Positions 16,681 through 26,570 of a DNA stretch of 64,000 bases are shown here, piece by piece. Position 1 is the stretch's first letter. Each line of letters opens with the position of its first letter. Origin of the DNA: an uncultured Oscillibacter sp. Its GTDB lineage: Bacteria; Bacillota; Clostridia; Oscillospirales; Oscillospiraceae. The notes beneath the pieces are model-generated. The model had not been told where the DNA came from and did no database searches. It saw nothing but the letters and a program-made list of their open reading frames with translations. The stretch covers positions 62,001 to 126,000 of the forward strand of contig NZ_CAJUBK010000001.1 in assembly GCF_910584465.1 (NCBI RefSeq), read 5' to 3'. The position numbers and the translations under genes are program-made.

Positions 16681-18000
16681 ATGGAGAACGGGAAGGCGGG
16701 GCGGCGCAGGCTCTTGTACCTGCTGCTGTCCATCCTGGTGGCCTGCGGCATCTGGCTCTATGTGGACCTGAGCAGCGGCCGGACGGTGACCCAGGAGTTC
16801 CAGGCGATCCCCATCGAGTTTTTGTATGAGAGCACCCTGACGGACCGGGGGCTGATGCTGGTGGAAGACGGCACGGACATGACCATCGACCTGAAGCTGT
16901 CGGGCACCCGCTGGCTCATCTCCGCCCTGGACCGCTCCGATATCCGGGTGACGGTCAGCCTCTTCGACGTGACCAGCGCCGGGGAGCAGCGGATCAACTG
17001 GAACGTGAGCTACGCGGACTCGAAGTTCAACCCCCCGGCCATCCAGACGGAGAGCGCCAGCATCCGCATGGCCACCGTGAACATCAGCGAGCTCTACAGC
17101 CGGACCATCGACGTCAGCTGCGAGCTGGTGGGCAACGTGGAGGAGCCCTATTCCGCCGGACAGGTCCAGCTCTCCCACACGGCGGTGGAGGTCCGGGGCC
17201 TCCAGGAGGACATCGACCCCATCCGCTACGCCAAGGTCACCCTGGACATCGGCGAGAGCGCGGTGGAGACGGTCTCCAGGGATCTGGAGCTCCAGTATTA
17301 CGACCAGAGCGGCCAGCTTTTGGACAAGTCCGACATCCATCCCAACGTAGAGCTCATCCGGGCGACCCTGCCGGTGTTCGTGACGAAGGAGCTGCGGCTG
17401 GCGGTCGAGTTCGTCGACATGCCCGGCGCGCGTCTGCGGAACACGGACTATAAGATCGACCCCGAGACCATCACCGTCTCCGGCGACGCGGCCCAGCTGA
17501 AGGATGTGGAGACGCTGTTCCTGGACCGCTACGAGCTGGCGGAGCTGGGCACCACCGCCTCCGAGAGCTACACGACGACCAACTATCCCATCATCGTGCC
17601 CGACGGCTGCCAGAACATCAGCGGCGTCACCCGCGCCGCCCTGCGCATCCGCTTCAAGGACATGACCAGTGCGGTCATCGATACGGAGGACATCTCCTGG
17701 CTGGACCTCCCCGAGGGGAAGCGGGTGGAGATGATGACCTCCAGCCTGCCGGTGAAGGTCTTCGGCACCGAGGCGGACGTGGCCGCCCTGACGGGGGAGG
17801 ACATCGCCGTGACCGTGGACCTGGGCGACTACTCCGCCGCCTCCGGCACCTACACGGTCCCGGCGCAGGTGAGCGTCCGCAAGGGCGACATCGGCGTCAG
17901 CGGGACGTATCAGATCCAGGTGACCATCCGGGAGGGCGGCGAGGAGCCGCCGCAGGAGGACGGGACGCCCGAGGAGGACGGCCCGGAGGCAGAGGGGTGA
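16681..18000 (+). CDS. cdaR: CdaR, YbbR-domain regulator of CdaA
   Basis: This 439-residue protein has one N-terminal membrane segment (LLYLLLSILVACGIWLYVDL, about residues 10-29) and then several extracellular YbbR repeats, with strand pairs such as VTQEFQAIPIEFLY and TVNISELYSRTIDVSCELVG. It ends in an acidic Glu/Pro-rich tail. CdaR binds and modulates CdaA. The ATG at 16681 has GGAGGT 8 bases upstream; the GTG at 16675 is too close to that site. Confidence 0.93.
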   Translation: MENGKAGRRRLLYLLLSILVACGIWLYVDLSSGRTVTQEFQAIPIEFLYESTLTDRGLMLVEDGTDMTIDLKLSGTRWLISALDRSDIRVTVSLFDVTSAGEQRINWNVSYADSKFNPPAIQTESASIRMATVNISELYSRTIDVSCELVGNVEEPYSAGQVQLSHTAVEVRGLQEDIDPIRYAKVTLDIGESAVETVSRDLELQYYDQSGQLLDKSDIHPNVELIRATLPVFVTKELRLAVEFVDMPGARLRNTDYKIDPETITVSGDAAQLKDVETLFLDRYELAELGTTASESYTTTNYPIIVPDGCQNISGVTRAALRIRFKDMTSAVIDTEDISWLDLPEGKRVEMMTSSLPVKVFGTEADVAALTGEDIAVTVDLGDYSAASGTYTVPAQVSVRKGDIGVSGTYQIQVTIREGGEEPPQEDGTPEEDGPEAEG

Positions 18001-18033
18001 CGGCCCGGCGGAGGGCTGAGTTTGGAGGGAATC

Positions 18034-18444
18034 ATGACACAGATCGCGACCGTCGAACGGATCTTGGACCCCGGCCACGCGGAGATCTCCGTCCCCCGGA
18101 AGTCCGCCTGCGGGCATGACTGCGAGGAGTGCGCCGGATGCGGTGTCTCCGGCGCGGCGGTCCACGCCAGGGCGGCGAACCCCATCGGCGCGTCCCCCGG
18201 ACAGAAGGTGGTGGTGGAGAGCAGCACGGAGAAGATGCTCCGCATCGTCGCCCTGGTGTATCTCATCCCGGTGGCCCTGTTCTTCCTGGGCTACTTCGCC
18301 GCCATGGCGGTGACGGCCAGCGTGGCGGCGCAGTACACCGCGGCGGTCGTGGGCTTCCTGCTGGGGATCCTGGCGGCGATCGGGTATGACCGCCGCCTCC
18401 GGGCCAGGGGGGGGCTGTCCTTCACCATCGTCCGGCTGTTCTGA
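18034..18444 (+). CDS. SoxR-reducing RseC/MucC-family protein
   Basis: This 136-residue protein has the RseC layout: an N-terminal cysteine cluster (SACGHDCEECAGCGVSG), a short soluble part, then two adjacent membrane segments (IVALVYLIPVALFFLGYFAA and YTAAVVGFLLGILAAIG). RseC partners the Rnf-type electron-transfer complex in reducing SoxR in enterobacteria; in clostridia the role is unknown. The ATG at 18034 has GGAGG upstream. It is followed directly by the DUF5685 gene. Confidence 0.82.
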   Translation: MTQIATVERILDPGHAEISVPRKSACGHDCEECAGCGVSGAAVHARAANPIGASPGQKVVVESSTEKMLRIVALVYLIPVALFFLGYFAAMAVTASVAAQYTAAVVGFLLGILAAIGYDRRLRARGGLSFTIVRLF

Positions 18445-19325
18445 TGTTCGGCTACGTCAGGCCGGTCCGGGACCTGCCGGAGGAGGAGCGCAGGCGCTTC
18501 GGCCGGGCCTACTGCGGCCTCTGCCACGCGCTGGGGGAGCGGTACGGGACGGCGGCTCGCTTCATCTTGAACTACGACTTCACCTTCCTGGCCATCCTGC
18601 TCTCGGGACGGGAGGAGGGCCCCATCCGCCACGGCCGCTGCATCGCCCATCCCGTCCACGGGCGGGACCGGCTGGAGACCAGCGAGGCCCTGGCCCTGGC
18701 GGCGGACGAGAGCGTGATCTTGGCCTATTGGCAGGCGCGGGACGGCGTGGAGGACCACGACTGGCTCCACGGCCTGCGGTACCGGGGCGCCTCGGCCGTC
18801 CTGGAGCCCGCCTACCGCAAGGCGGCGGAGGCCCGGCCCGGTTTCGACGCGTCCACGCGGCGGCAGCTCGGTCTGCTATCGGAGCTGGAGCGGGGACGGT
18901 GCCCGTCCATGGACCGGGCGGCGGACACCTTCGCCACGCTGCTCCAGGGGGCCGCCCAGGCGGTGGACGAGCCCGTGCGGCGGCGGGTGCTGGAGCAGAT
19001 GCTCTATCACCTGGGCCGCTGGGTCTATCTGGTCGACGCGGCGGACGACTTGGAGCAGGACGCCGCCGCCGGGCGCTATAACCCTGTGGCCCTGCGCTAT
19101 GGGCTGGCGGAGGGCGTTTGGACGGAGGAGGGCCGCGTGAGCTTCGCCGCCACGCTGGACCACTCCATCCACATGATGGCCACCGCCTTCGAGCTGTGGG
19201 ATTTCGGCGTCTGGACGCCGGTTTTGGAAACGACCCTCTATACCGGCCTTTTCCGCGTGGGGAAGGCGGTGCTGGACGGCACCTTCCACGGCAGGGGGGA
19301 CAAGAGAGGAACAGATCAGACATGA
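18444..19325 (+). CDS. DUF5685 family protein
   Basis: This 293-residue protein matches the DUF5685 family: MFGYVRPVRDLPEEERRRFG, then a CGLC motif in AYCGLCHALGERYG, then a helical body with VDAADDLEQDAAAGRYNPV. The N-terminal Cys pair and helical body look enzyme-like or metal-binding, but no activity is known. It starts on the last base of the RseC-type gene and its stop overlaps the start of a DnaJ-domain gene (ATGA), so the three are one unit. Confidence 0.8.
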   Translation: MFGYVRPVRDLPEEERRRFGRAYCGLCHALGERYGTAARFILNYDFTFLAILLSGREEGPIRHGRCIAHPVHGRDRLETSEALALAADESVILAYWQARDGVEDHDWLHGLRYRGASAVLEPAYRKAAEARPGFDASTRRQLGLLSELERGRCPSMDRAADTFATLLQGAAQAVDEPVRRRVLEQMLYHLGRWVYLVDAADDLEQDAAAGRYNPVALRYGLAEGVWTEEGRVSFAATLDHSIHMMATAFELWDFGVWTPVLETTLYTGLFRVGKAVLDGTFHGRGDKRGTDQT

Positions 19326-19933
19326 ACGATCCCTATCAGGTGCTTGGCGTCTCAGAGAGCGCCACGGACGAAGAAGTCAAGCGGGCGTACCGGGACTTGG
19401 CGAGGAGATACCACCCGGACAACTACCACGACAATCCCCTGGCCGATCTGGCCCAGGAGAAGATGAAAGAGATCAACGCCGCCTATGAGGAGATCAACCG
19501 GCGGCGCAGCGGCGGGGGCAGGACCGGCGGCGCGTCCGCCGGCTCCGGCTATGCCGGAGGCTGGCAGCGGCAGTACGGCCCGGGGGGCTCCTCGGTCCTC
19601 CAGCAGGTCCGCGCCGCCATCCAGATGGGCGACCTCGCCCGGGCGGAGGCTTTGCTGGACAACGTCCCGGACCGCGGCGCGGAATGGAACTTCCTCAAGG
19701 GCGCGGTGTGCTACCGGCGGGGCTGGATGGACGAGGCTTTGCGGCACTACCAGACCGCCTGCCAGATGGATCCCAACGATCCGGAGTACCGGCGGGCGCT
19801 GGACATGATGCGCAGCGGGTCGCCCTACCGCGCGGGGGGAGAGCCCTTCGGGACGCTGTGCGCCGGGAACCCCTGCCTGACCCTGTGCTGTGCCTATACG
19901 CTTTGCAACGGCGGCTATTGCTGCTTCATCTGA
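19322..19933 (+). CDS. DnaJ-domain protein with Cys-rich C-terminus
   Basis: This 203-residue protein has a J domain at residues 1-70 with the HPD motif in RRYHPDNY, a Gly/Ser/Arg-rich linker, a TPR-like helical repeat at about 95-165 ([29 protein letters not shown]), and a short hydrophobic, cysteine-rich tail ([20 protein letters not shown]) ending CCFI. It is not DnaJ itself, since the zinc finger and client domains are missing. It probably recruits DnaK to a specific partner, perhaps the co-encoded DUF5685 protein. Confidence 0.85.
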   Translation: MNDPYQVLGVSESATDEEVKRAYRDLARRYHPDNYHDNPLADLAQEKMKEINAAYEEINRRRSGGGRTGGASAGSGYAGGWQRQYGPGGSSVLQQVRAAIQMGDLARAEALLDNVPDRGAEWNFLKGAVCYRRGWMDEALRHYQTACQMDPNDPEYRRALDMMRSGSPYRAGGEPFGTLCAGNPCLTLCCAYTLCNGGYCCFI

Positions 19934-19953
19934 CCGTGAGGGGGAGATCTGTT

Positions 19954-20835
19954 TTGATCAAGAGCATGACCGGCTATGGCCGGGCGAGAGAGACGCGGAA
20001 CAGTCGGGATATCACCGTGGAGGTCCGGGCGGTCAACAACCGCTACCTGGACTGCACGGTGAAGATGCCCCGACTGTATATCTTTGCCGAGGACGCGCTG
20101 AAGCGGCGGGTCCAGCGGGCGGTCTCCCGGGGGAAGGTGGACGTGTTCGTCACCGTGGACGCCTCCGCCGCCGGGGCGACCAAGGTGGCCGTGGACCGGG
20201 AGCTGGCGGGGCAGTACGCCGCCGCCCTGGACGAGCTGGCGGGGATCTGCGGATCCACGGCCTACAAGGTCACGCCCGAGGTCCTGGCCCGGTTCCCGGA
20301 CGTGCTGACCGTCACCAAGGCGGACGAGGACCTGGAGGCCGTCAGCGCGGACCTGTGCGCCGTGCTGGACACGGCCCTGGCCGCCTTCAACGAGATGCGG
20401 GGCGTGGAGGGGGCCCGCCTGGCGGCGGACATCGAAGAGCGCCTGCGCGCCATCGAGGCTCACACCGGCACGGTGGAGGCCCGCTCCCCGGAGACCGTGG
20501 CGGAGTACCGGGCCAAGCTCACTGCCCGGATGCAGGAGGTGCTGCAAAGCGCCACCATCGACCCCCAGCGGATCTTGACCGAGGCCGCGGTCTACGCCGA
20601 CAAGGTGGCGGTGGACGAGGAGACCGTCCGCCTGCGGAGCCATACGGCCCAGCTGCGGGCCATGCTGGGGTCCACGGAGCCCATGGGACGGAAGATGGAC
20701 TTCCTGATCCAGGAGGTCAACCGGGAGGCCAACACCATCGGCTCGAAGTGCAGCGACGTGTCCATCGCCCAGGTGGTGGTGGAGCTGAAGGCCGAGGTGG
20801 AGAAGATGCGGGAACAGGTGCAGAACATCGAGTGA
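19954..20835 (+). CDS. YicC/YloC family endoribonuclease
   Basis: This 293-residue protein has the full YicC pattern: [10 protein letters not shown] at the start, [13 protein letters not shown], and the C-terminal [21 protein letters not shown] block. E. coli YicC is an endoribonuclease that promotes decay of the sRNA RyhB. The start is TTG at 19954, which restores the family's [11 protein letters not shown]-terminus and has a GGGGAG site. It opens the conserved yicC-remA-gmk-rpoZ-priA run. Confidence 0.93.
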   Translation: MIKSMTGYGRARETRNSRDITVEVRAVNNRYLDCTVKMPRLYIFAEDALKRRVQRAVSRGKVDVFVTVDASAAGATKVAVDRELAGQYAAALDELAGICGSTAYKVTPEVLARFPDVLTVTKADEDLEAVSADLCAVLDTALAAFNEMRGVEGARLAADIEERLRAIEAHTGTVEARSPETVAEYRAKLTARMQEVLQSATIDPQRILTEAAVYADKVAVDEETVRLRSHTAQLRAMLGSTEPMGRKMDFLIQEVNREANTIGSKCSDVSIAQVVVELKAEVEKMREQVQNIE

Positions 20836-20837
20836 CT

Positions 20838-21077
20838 ATGGAGTTCATCGATATCGGGTTCGGGAGCCTGGTCTCCCGGGAGCGGGTGGTGGCCATCGTC
20901 GGCCCGGACTCCGCCCCCATCCGCCGCATGACCCAGGAGAGCCGGGAGCGGGGGATGCTCATCGACGCCACCTATGGCAGGAAGACCGCGTCGATCTTCG
21001 TCATGGACAGCGACCATGTGATCTTATCGGCCCTGCCGCCGGAGGCCTTCGGCGCGGGGGAAAAGGAGGAAGCATGA
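20838..21077 (+). CDS. remA: RemA-family (DUF370) DNA-binding regulator
   Basis: This 79-residue protein matches the RemA/DUF370 family ([20 protein letters not shown], then [24 protein letters not shown]). In Bacillus RemA activates matrix and osmoprotection genes by wrapping DNA. Location between yicC and gmk is the normal one. It begins two bases after the yicC stop and overlaps gmk by 4 bases. Confidence 0.92.
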   Translation: MEFIDIGFGSLVSRERVVAIVGPDSAPIRRMTQESRERGMLIDATYGRKTASIFVMDSDHVILSALPPEAFGAGEKEEA

Positions 21078-21670
21078 AAAAGGGGAAGACGTTCATCGTA
21101 TCCGGGCCCTCCGGCGTGGGGAAGGGCAGTGTGCTGAAGGTGCTGCTGGAGAAGAGGGAGGACGTGTACGTCTCCGTCTCCGCCACCACCCGCCAGCCCA
21201 GGCCCGGAGAGGAAAACGGTGTTCATTACCATTTCCTGGACGTGGACACCTTCCACGAGTGGATGGCCCAGGACGCGTTCCTGGAATACGCCGAGTACGT
21301 GGGCAATTTCTACGGCACGCCCAAGCGCTTCGTGGACGAGGCCATGGAGGAAGGGCGGGATGTGATCTTGGAGATCGACGTGCAGGGCGCGCTGCAGATC
21401 GCGCAGAAACGGCCGGAGGCCGTCCTCATCTTCATCGCCCCTCCCAGCTGGGAGGAGCTGGAGCGCCGGCTGAACCTCCGCGGCACCGACAGCCCGGAGA
21501 AGATCCAAAAGCGGCTGCTGCGGGCCAAGGTGGAGTGCCGGACCGCCGGCGCGTATCACTATTTCGTCATCAATGACACGATCGAGGCCGCGGCCATGGA
21601 ACTGGACGCCATCATGACGGCGGAGCACTGCCGTTCCATGGACCGCATGGAGATCATCAGCGGCAAGTGA
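21074..21670 (+). CDS. gmk: Guanylate kinase
   Basis: This 198-residue kinase converts GMP to GDP. The P-loop [10 protein letters not shown] is at about residues 10-19, followed by [33 protein letters not shown] and the DVQGA motif. The family is intact and of normal length. Confidence 0.97.
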   Translation: MKKGKTFIVSGPSGVGKGSVLKVLLEKREDVYVSVSATTRQPRPGEENGVHYHFLDVDTFHEWMAQDAFLEYAEYVGNFYGTPKRFVDEAMEEGRDVILEIDVQGALQIAQKRPEAVLIFIAPPSWEELERRLNLRGTDSPEKIQKRLLRAKVECRTAGAYHYFVINDTIEAAAMELDAIMTAEHCRSMDRMEIISGK

Positions 21671-21711
21671 CCGCCATATATCTTATCATCCAGAAAGGGA
21701 GCTGATCCATC

Positions 21712-21927
21712 ATGATGCTGTATCCTGCTATGAGCAAGCTCAATTCCTATATCCCCAACCGCTATATGCTGGTGAACGTGGTGGCCCGCCGGGCCCGCCA
21801 GATCGCCGAGGAGGCCGAGGCCTCCGGCGCCCATCTGGACGAGAAGCCGGTGACCCTGGCCATCCACGAGGTGGCCGACGGCAAGCTCAGCGCCGGCGGC
21901 GTGGAGCTGGCCGCCGAGGAGGCGTGA
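21712..21927 (+). CDS. rpoZ: RNA polymerase omega subunit
   Basis: This 71-residue subunit helps assemble RNA polymerase. LNSYIPNRYMLVNVVARRARQIAEEA is the family core and KPVTLAIHEVADGKL the second block. ATG 21712 and ATG 21715 are both possible starts. It follows gmk by 41 bases. The coaBC gene usually found between rpoZ and priA is absent here. Confidence 0.93.
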   Translation: MMLYPAMSKLNSYIPNRYMLVNVVARRARQIAEEAEASGAHLDEKPVTLAIHEVADGKLSAGGVELAAEEA

Positions 21928-21937
21928 CGCTCACGGC

Positions 21938-24382
21938 ATGGAGACCGCGGCCATCGTGAAAGTGGCGGTCAGCGCCGCGCCCTATCACATCGATAAACCC
22001 TATGACTATCTGGTCCCCGGGGAGATGGAGGGGCTGGCGGTCCCCGGCGTCCGGGTGACGGTGCCCTTCGGCCGGGGGAACAAGCTGTCGGAGGGGGTCG
22101 TCCTCGCCAGGGGCGAGGGGCCGAAGGTCCGGGGGCTGAAGGCCCTCTCCGCCGTGCTGGACCGAGAGCCGGTGCTGGGCGGCGAGGAGCTGGCGCTGGC
22201 CCTTTGGATGCGCCAGCGGTATTTCTGCACCATGTTCGAGGCGGTGAGGGCCATCCTGCCGGCGGGGCTGTGGTACCGGATCCGGGAGATCTGGCATCTC
22301 CGGGCGGAGCTGGACCCGGAGACGGCCAAGGCCGCCGCGGGGGGCGTCCGCCGCGGGGCCGAGATCTTGGAGGAGCTGTCGCGCGCCGGCGGCTCCGCCG
22401 GGCTGGAGGCCCTGCGGGACGCCTGCGGCGGGGAGGTCCTCCCGGCCCTCCGGGCGCTGGAGGAGGCGGGGGCCGTCTGGCATGAGACCGCGGCGAAGCA
22501 GAAGGTCTCCGACAAGACCCGCCGCATGGCGGAGCTGGCCCTCAGCGTCGAGGAGGCCCTGGCCCTGACGGAGAGGAAGCGCCGCTCCTCGCCCGCCCGG
22601 TATGAGGTCGTCAAGCTCCTGGCCGCGAACGGGAAGACCTCCTGCGCGGAGATCGCCTATTTCACCGGCGCGTCCATGAGGACGCTGAAGGGGATGGAGA
22701 GAGCGGGGCTGGTGGCCTTCTCCGAGGCGGAGGAGCTGCGGATCCCGCCGCCTGCCGGTGTGGAGCCGGGACCGCCCATCGTGCTGAACGGGGAACAGCA
22801 GGCCGCGTTCGAGCAGCTCCGCGGACTGGCGGAGGCGGGGCAGGCCGCCGGCGCGCTCCTGCGGGGCGTCACCGGCAGCGGGAAGACCCAGGTCTATTTG
22901 CGGCTGGTCCAGGAGATACTGTCCAAAGGGAAGACCGCCATCGTCCTGGTGCCGGAGATCGTGCTGACGCCGCAGATGATGGAGAAGTTCTCCTCCTACT
23001 TTGGGGAGGGAGCGGCCATGCTCCACAGCGGCCTGCGCATGACGGAGCGCTGCGATCAGTGGAAGCGCATCCGGCGGGGAGAGGTCCGGGTGGTGCTGGG
23101 CACCCGCTCCGCCATCTTCGCCCCCCTGCGCGATCTGGGGATCGTCATCCTGGACGAGGAGCAGGAGGGCAGCTACCGCTCGGAAGATCCGCCCCGGTAT
23201 CACACCCGGGACGTCGCCAAATATCTCTGTGCCCGGGACAAAGCGCTGCTGGTCCTGGGCTCCGCCACGCCGTCCGTCGAGACGGCCTGGGCGGCGCAGG
23301 AGGGGCAGTACCACCAGGCGCTGCTCCGCCGCCGCTACAATGAGCAGAGCCTGCCCCAGGTGATCGTCGCCGACCTCCGCCGGGAGATCAAGGCCGGGAA
23401 CCCCGGTCTGATCGGGGCGGACCTCCGGCGGGAGCTGGAGCGGAACCTCCGGGACGGGGAGCAGAGCATCCTGTTCCTGAACCGCCGGGGCAGCAGCCGG
23501 ATGCTGCTTTGCGGGGAGTGCGGCCATGTGCCGGAGTGCCCCCGATGCAGCGCCCCGCTGACTTACCACTCGGCCAATGGGCGGCTGATGTGCCACCACT
23601 GCGGCCACTCCCAGCGGAGCTTCGACGCCTGCCCGGCCTGCGGCGGCATCATGAAGCATGTCGGGACGGGCACCCAGAAGGTGGAGGAGGAGCTGGCGGG
23701 CCTGTTCCCCGGCGTGGGGATCTTGCGGATGGACGCGGACACCGCGTCGGAGGGCCATGAGAAGCTGCTCCGCCGGTTCCAGCGGGAGCGGATCCCGATC
23801 CTCCTGGGCACCCAGATGGTGGCCAAGGGCCTGGATCTCGAGGGGGTGACCCTGGTGGGGGTCCTGGCCGCCGACCTCTCGCTGTATCTGGAGGACTACC
23901 GGGCGGCGGAGCGGACCTTCAGCCTGCTGACCCAGGTGGTGGGCCGGGCGGGCCGGGGCAGCAAGACCGGCCGGGCCGTCATCCAGACCTATACGCCGGG
24001 GAACGACGTGATTCAGTGCGCCGCCCGGCAGGATTACGACCGCTTCTATGACAGCGAGATCCGCCTGCGGCGGCTGCGCCGTCTCCCGCCCTTCGCGGAC
24101 CTGTTCACCCTCACCATCTCCGGCCCGGAGGAGGGGGCGGTGCTGCGGGCGGCGATCGGCGTGCGGGACGCGCTGCGCCGGCGCTTCGGGGACGGCGAGG
24201 TGCTGGGCCCGGCCCCCGCCCCGGTGCTGAAGGTCAACAACCGCTACCGCTACCGCGTCCTGCTGGTGGGCAGGAACGACAAGGAGACACGGGAGGAGAT
24301 CGCCGGGCTGCTGCGGGCCTTCGCCGGGGACCGCGCCAACCGTGGGTCCAATATTTTCGCGGAGTGCAACGCCGCGGAGTAG
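21938..24382 (+). CDS. priA: Primosomal replication restart helicase PriA
   Basis: This 814-residue helicase reloads the replisome at stalled forks. The N-terminal DNA-binding domain (KPYDYLVPGEM, RVTVPFGRGNK) is followed by a helicase core with Walker A GVTGSGKTQV at about residue 312 and a DEEQ box (most PriA have DEEH) in LDEEQEGSYRS. Two zinc-binding clusters (CGECGHVPECPRC and CHHCGH...CPACGG) and the GTQMVAKGLDLEGVTLVGVL motif follow. It is complete. Confidence 0.96.
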   Translation: METAAIVKVAVSAAPYHIDKPYDYLVPGEMEGLAVPGVRVTVPFGRGNKLSEGVVLARGEGPKVRGLKALSAVLDREPVLGGEELALALWMRQRYFCTMFEAVRAILPAGLWYRIREIWHLRAELDPETAKAAAGGVRRGAEILEELSRAGGSAGLEALRDACGGEVLPALRALEEAGAVWHETAAKQKVSDKTRRMAELALSVEEALALTERKRRSSPARYEVVKLLAANGKTSCAEIAYFTGASMRTLKGMERAGLVAFSEAEELRIPPPAGVEPGPPIVLNGEQQAAFEQLRGLAEAGQAAGALLRGVTGSGKTQVYLRLVQEILSKGKTAIVLVPEIVLTPQMMEKFSSYFGEGAAMLHSGLRMTERCDQWKRIRRGEVRVVLGTRSAIFAPLRDLGIVILDEEQEGSYRSEDPPRYHTRDVAKYLCARDKALLVLGSATPSVETAWAAQEGQYHQALLRRRYNEQSLPQVIVADLRREIKAGNPGLIGADLRRELERNLRDGEQSILFLNRRGSSRMLLCGECGHVPECPRCSAPLTYHSANGRLMCHHCGHSQRSFDACPACGGIMKHVGTGTQKVEEELAGLFPGVGILRMDADTASEGHEKLLRRFQRERIPILLGTQMVAKGLDLEGVTLVGVLAADLSLYLEDYRAAERTFSLLTQVVGRAGRGSKTGRAVIQTYTPGNDVIQCAARQDYDRFYDSEIRLRRLRRLPPFADLFTLTISGPEEGAVLRAAIGVRDALRRRFGDGEVLGPAPAPVLKVNNRYRYRVLLVGRNDKETREEIAGLLRAFAGDRANRGSNIFAECNAAE

Positions 24383-24393
24383 GAGGTTCAAAG

Positions 24394-24891
24394 ATGGCAT
24401 TGCGTAAGATCGTGGTGCAGGGGGAGGACTGCCTGAACAAGACATGCCGCCCGGTGACGGATTTCAACCGCCGTCTGCATATACTGATGGACGATCTGGT
24501 GGAGACGCTGGCGGAGGCCGGCGGCGCGGGACTGGCGGCGCCCCAGGTGGGCATCCTCCGGCGGGCCTGCGTGGTCATGGACGAGGAGACCGAGGGATAT
24601 ATCGAGCTGGTGAACCCGGAGATCGTCGCCCGGAGCGGGGAGCAGACCGGCCCGGAGGGCTGTCTCAGCGTCCCCGGCAAGTGGGGGCTGGTCACCCGGC
24701 CCAGCTATGTCCGGGTCAAGGCCCAGGACCGGGACGGCCGCTGGTTCGAGATCGAGGGCGAGGGCCTGATGGCCCGCTGCTTCTGCCACGAGCTGGAGCA
24801 CCTGGACGGCCATCTCTACACCGAGCACATCGAACGCTTCCTGACCGATGAGGAAGTGGAGGGATACTTCAAACAGGAGGAGGGCGGCTGA
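24394..24891 (+). CDS. def: Peptide deformylase
   Basis: This 165-residue metalloenzyme removes the formyl group from new proteins. All three motifs are present: GAGLAAPQVG (about 45-54), EGCLSVPG with the Cys metal ligand, and HELEHLDG with the two His ligands and catalytic Glu. The ATG at 24394 has AGGAGG upstream. It overlaps fmt by one base, the classic def-fmt pair. Confidence 0.97.
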   Translation: MALRKIVVQGEDCLNKTCRPVTDFNRRLHILMDDLVETLAEAGGAGLAAPQVGILRRACVVMDEETEGYIELVNPEIVARSGEQTGPEGCLSVPGKWGLVTRPSYVRVKAQDRDGRWFEIEGEGLMARCFCHELEHLDGHLYTEHIERFLTDEEVEGYFKQEEGG

Positions 24892-25811
24892 TGCGGATCG
24901 TCTTTATGGGCACGCCGGAGTTCGCCGTGGCCTCCCTCCGGCGGCTGGTGGAGGACGGGCATGAGATCTGCGGCGTCCTGACCCAGCCGGACAAGCCGAA
25001 GAACCGCGGGCATAAGCTGATGCCAACGCCTGTGAAGGAATATGCCCTTACGAAGGGGCTGACGGTCTCCCAGCCTGCGTCCCTGCGGGACGGGGAGGCC
25101 CTGGCGCTGGTCCGCTCCCTGAGGCCGGAGCTGATCGTGGTGGCGGCCTATGGCAAGCTGCTGCCGAAGGACATCTTGGACGTGCCGCCGCTGGGGGCCG
25201 TCAACGTCCACTCCTCGCTCCTGCCCAAGTACCGGGGGGCGGCCCCCATCAACTGGGCGGTGCTGGACGGGGAGGCCGAGACCGGCGTCTCCATCATGTA
25301 TATGGAGGAGGGGCTGGACACCGGGGACGTGATCTTGCAAAGATCCACGCCCATCGGGGAGACGGAAGACGCCCAGGCCCTCACCGCCCGGCTGGCGGAG
25401 CTGGGGGCGGAGGCGCTGTCGGAGGCCGTGGAGGCCCTGGCCCGCGGCACGGCCTCCCGGACGCCGCAGGACCACGGACAGCACACCTATGCCCCCATGC
25501 TGAGCAAGGAGCTGTCCCCGGTGGACTGGGGCCGTCCCGCCCATGAGATCGGCTGTCAGGTCCGGGGGCTGATCCCCTGGCCCTGCGCCACCACCGATAT
25601 CGTGAGCGGCGAGGAGATGAAGCTCTATGCCGTTTCGGAGACCGGGGAGGGGACGGAGGCCCCCCCGGGGACCATCGTGTCCGCGGGGAAGCAGGGGATC
25701 GGCGTGGCCTGCGGCGACGGGAAGGTCCTCCGGGTGACGGAGCTCCAGGCCAAGGGCGGCAAACGGATGTCTGCCGCGGCATATTTATTGGGACATCCCA
25801 TCCAACGATGA
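24891..25811 (+). CDS. fmt: Methionyl-tRNA formyltransferase
   Basis: This 306-residue enzyme formylates initiator Met-tRNA using 10-formyl-THF. MRIVFMGTPEFAVASL opens the protein. The formyl-binding loop NVHSSLLPKYRGAAPINWA, TGVSIMYMEEGLDTGD and the C-terminal OB-like domain (VRGLIPWPCA) are in order. Length is normal. Confidence 0.97.
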   Translation: MRIVFMGTPEFAVASLRRLVEDGHEICGVLTQPDKPKNRGHKLMPTPVKEYALTKGLTVSQPASLRDGEALALVRSLRPELIVVAAYGKLLPKDILDVPPLGAVNVHSSLLPKYRGAAPINWAVLDGEAETGVSIMYMEEGLDTGDVILQRSTPIGETEDAQALTARLAELGAEALSEAVEALARGTASRTPQDHGQHTYAPMLSKELSPVDWGRPAHEIGCQVRGLIPWPCATTDIVSGEEMKLYAVSETGEGTEAPPGTIVSAGKQGIGVACGDGKVLRVTELQAKGGKRMSAAAYLLGHPIQR

Positions 25812-25826
25812 GATTCGAGGGTGCTT

Positions 25827-26570
25827 ATGCCTTATTATAGATTCGGCTACGGTGATTTCCTGGCGGACAACGTATACTGCCTCCTGCTGATCCCGGTGCT
25901 GCTCCTGTCCCTCTGGGCCCAGGCCCAGGTCAGCGGCAATTTCAAGAAGTACAGCCGGGTGCCCAGCCGGCGCCGGCTCACCGGGGCCCAGGCGGCGGAG
26001 GCCGTCCTGCGGGCCAACGGGGTCTATGACGTGCGGATCACGTCCACCTGGGGCGAACTGACGGACCATTACGATCCCAGGGACAATACCATCTACCTCT
26101 CCCAGGCCGTCTACAGCGCCGCCACCGTCGCGGCGGCGGGCGTGGCGGCCCACGAGGCGGGCCATGCCGTCCAGTACGCCGTGGGCTACGCGCCCATCCG
26201 CCTGCGCAGCGCCATCGTGCCCCTGACGAACATCGGGTCCCGCTGTTCCTTCCTCTTCCTGTTCATCGGGCTGATGCTGTACAGCCAGGGCCTGTTCCTG
26301 GCGGGCATCCTGCTGTTCTCCCTGACCACGTTCTTCCAGCTGGTGACCCTGCCGGTGGAGTTCAACGCCTCCCGCCGGGCCCTGGAGACCATCGAGGGCC
26401 AGGGGCTGCTGGACGGTGAGGAGCTGGACGGCGCCCGGAAGGTCCTCCGGGCGGCGGCGCTGACCTATGTGGCGGCGCTGCTGATGTCCGCCCTGCAGCT
26501 GCTGCGCTATGTGCTGATCTTCCTCGGGCGGAGCGATCGGGGCGGCCGCCGGGGCGGAGGCCGCGGATGA
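25827..26570 (+). CDS. YugP-like membrane zinc metallopeptidase
   Basis: This 247-residue membrane protein has a hydrophobic N-terminus (YCLLLIPVLLLSLWAQAQV), then the zinc-peptidase motif HEAGHAVQYA at about residue 112, then two or three more membrane segments (CSFLFLFIGLMLYSQGLFLAG and TYVAALLMSALQLLRYVLIF). The family (neutral zinc metallopeptidase, B. subtilis YugP) has no known substrate. It sits between fmt and rsmB, as in many clostridia. ATG 25827 is preferred over GTG 25821 on spacing. Confidence 0.85.
   Translation: MPYYRFGYGDFLADNVYCLLLIPVLLLSLWAQAQVSGNFKKYSRVPSRRRLTGAQAAEAVLRANGVYDVRITSTWGELTDHYDPRDNTIYLSQAVYSAATVAAAGVAAHEAGHAVQYAVGYAPIRLRSAIVPLTNIGSRCSFLFLFIGLMLYSQGLFLAGILLFSLTTFFQLVTLPVEFNASRRALETIEGQGLLDGEELDGARKVLRAAALTYVAALLMSALQLLRYVLIFLGRSDRGGRRGGGRG

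Noticed and set aside
21887..24445. An 852-codon minus-strand open frame opposite priA
   Set aside because: Low-complexity antisense shadow of priA; no ribosome-binding site or domain.
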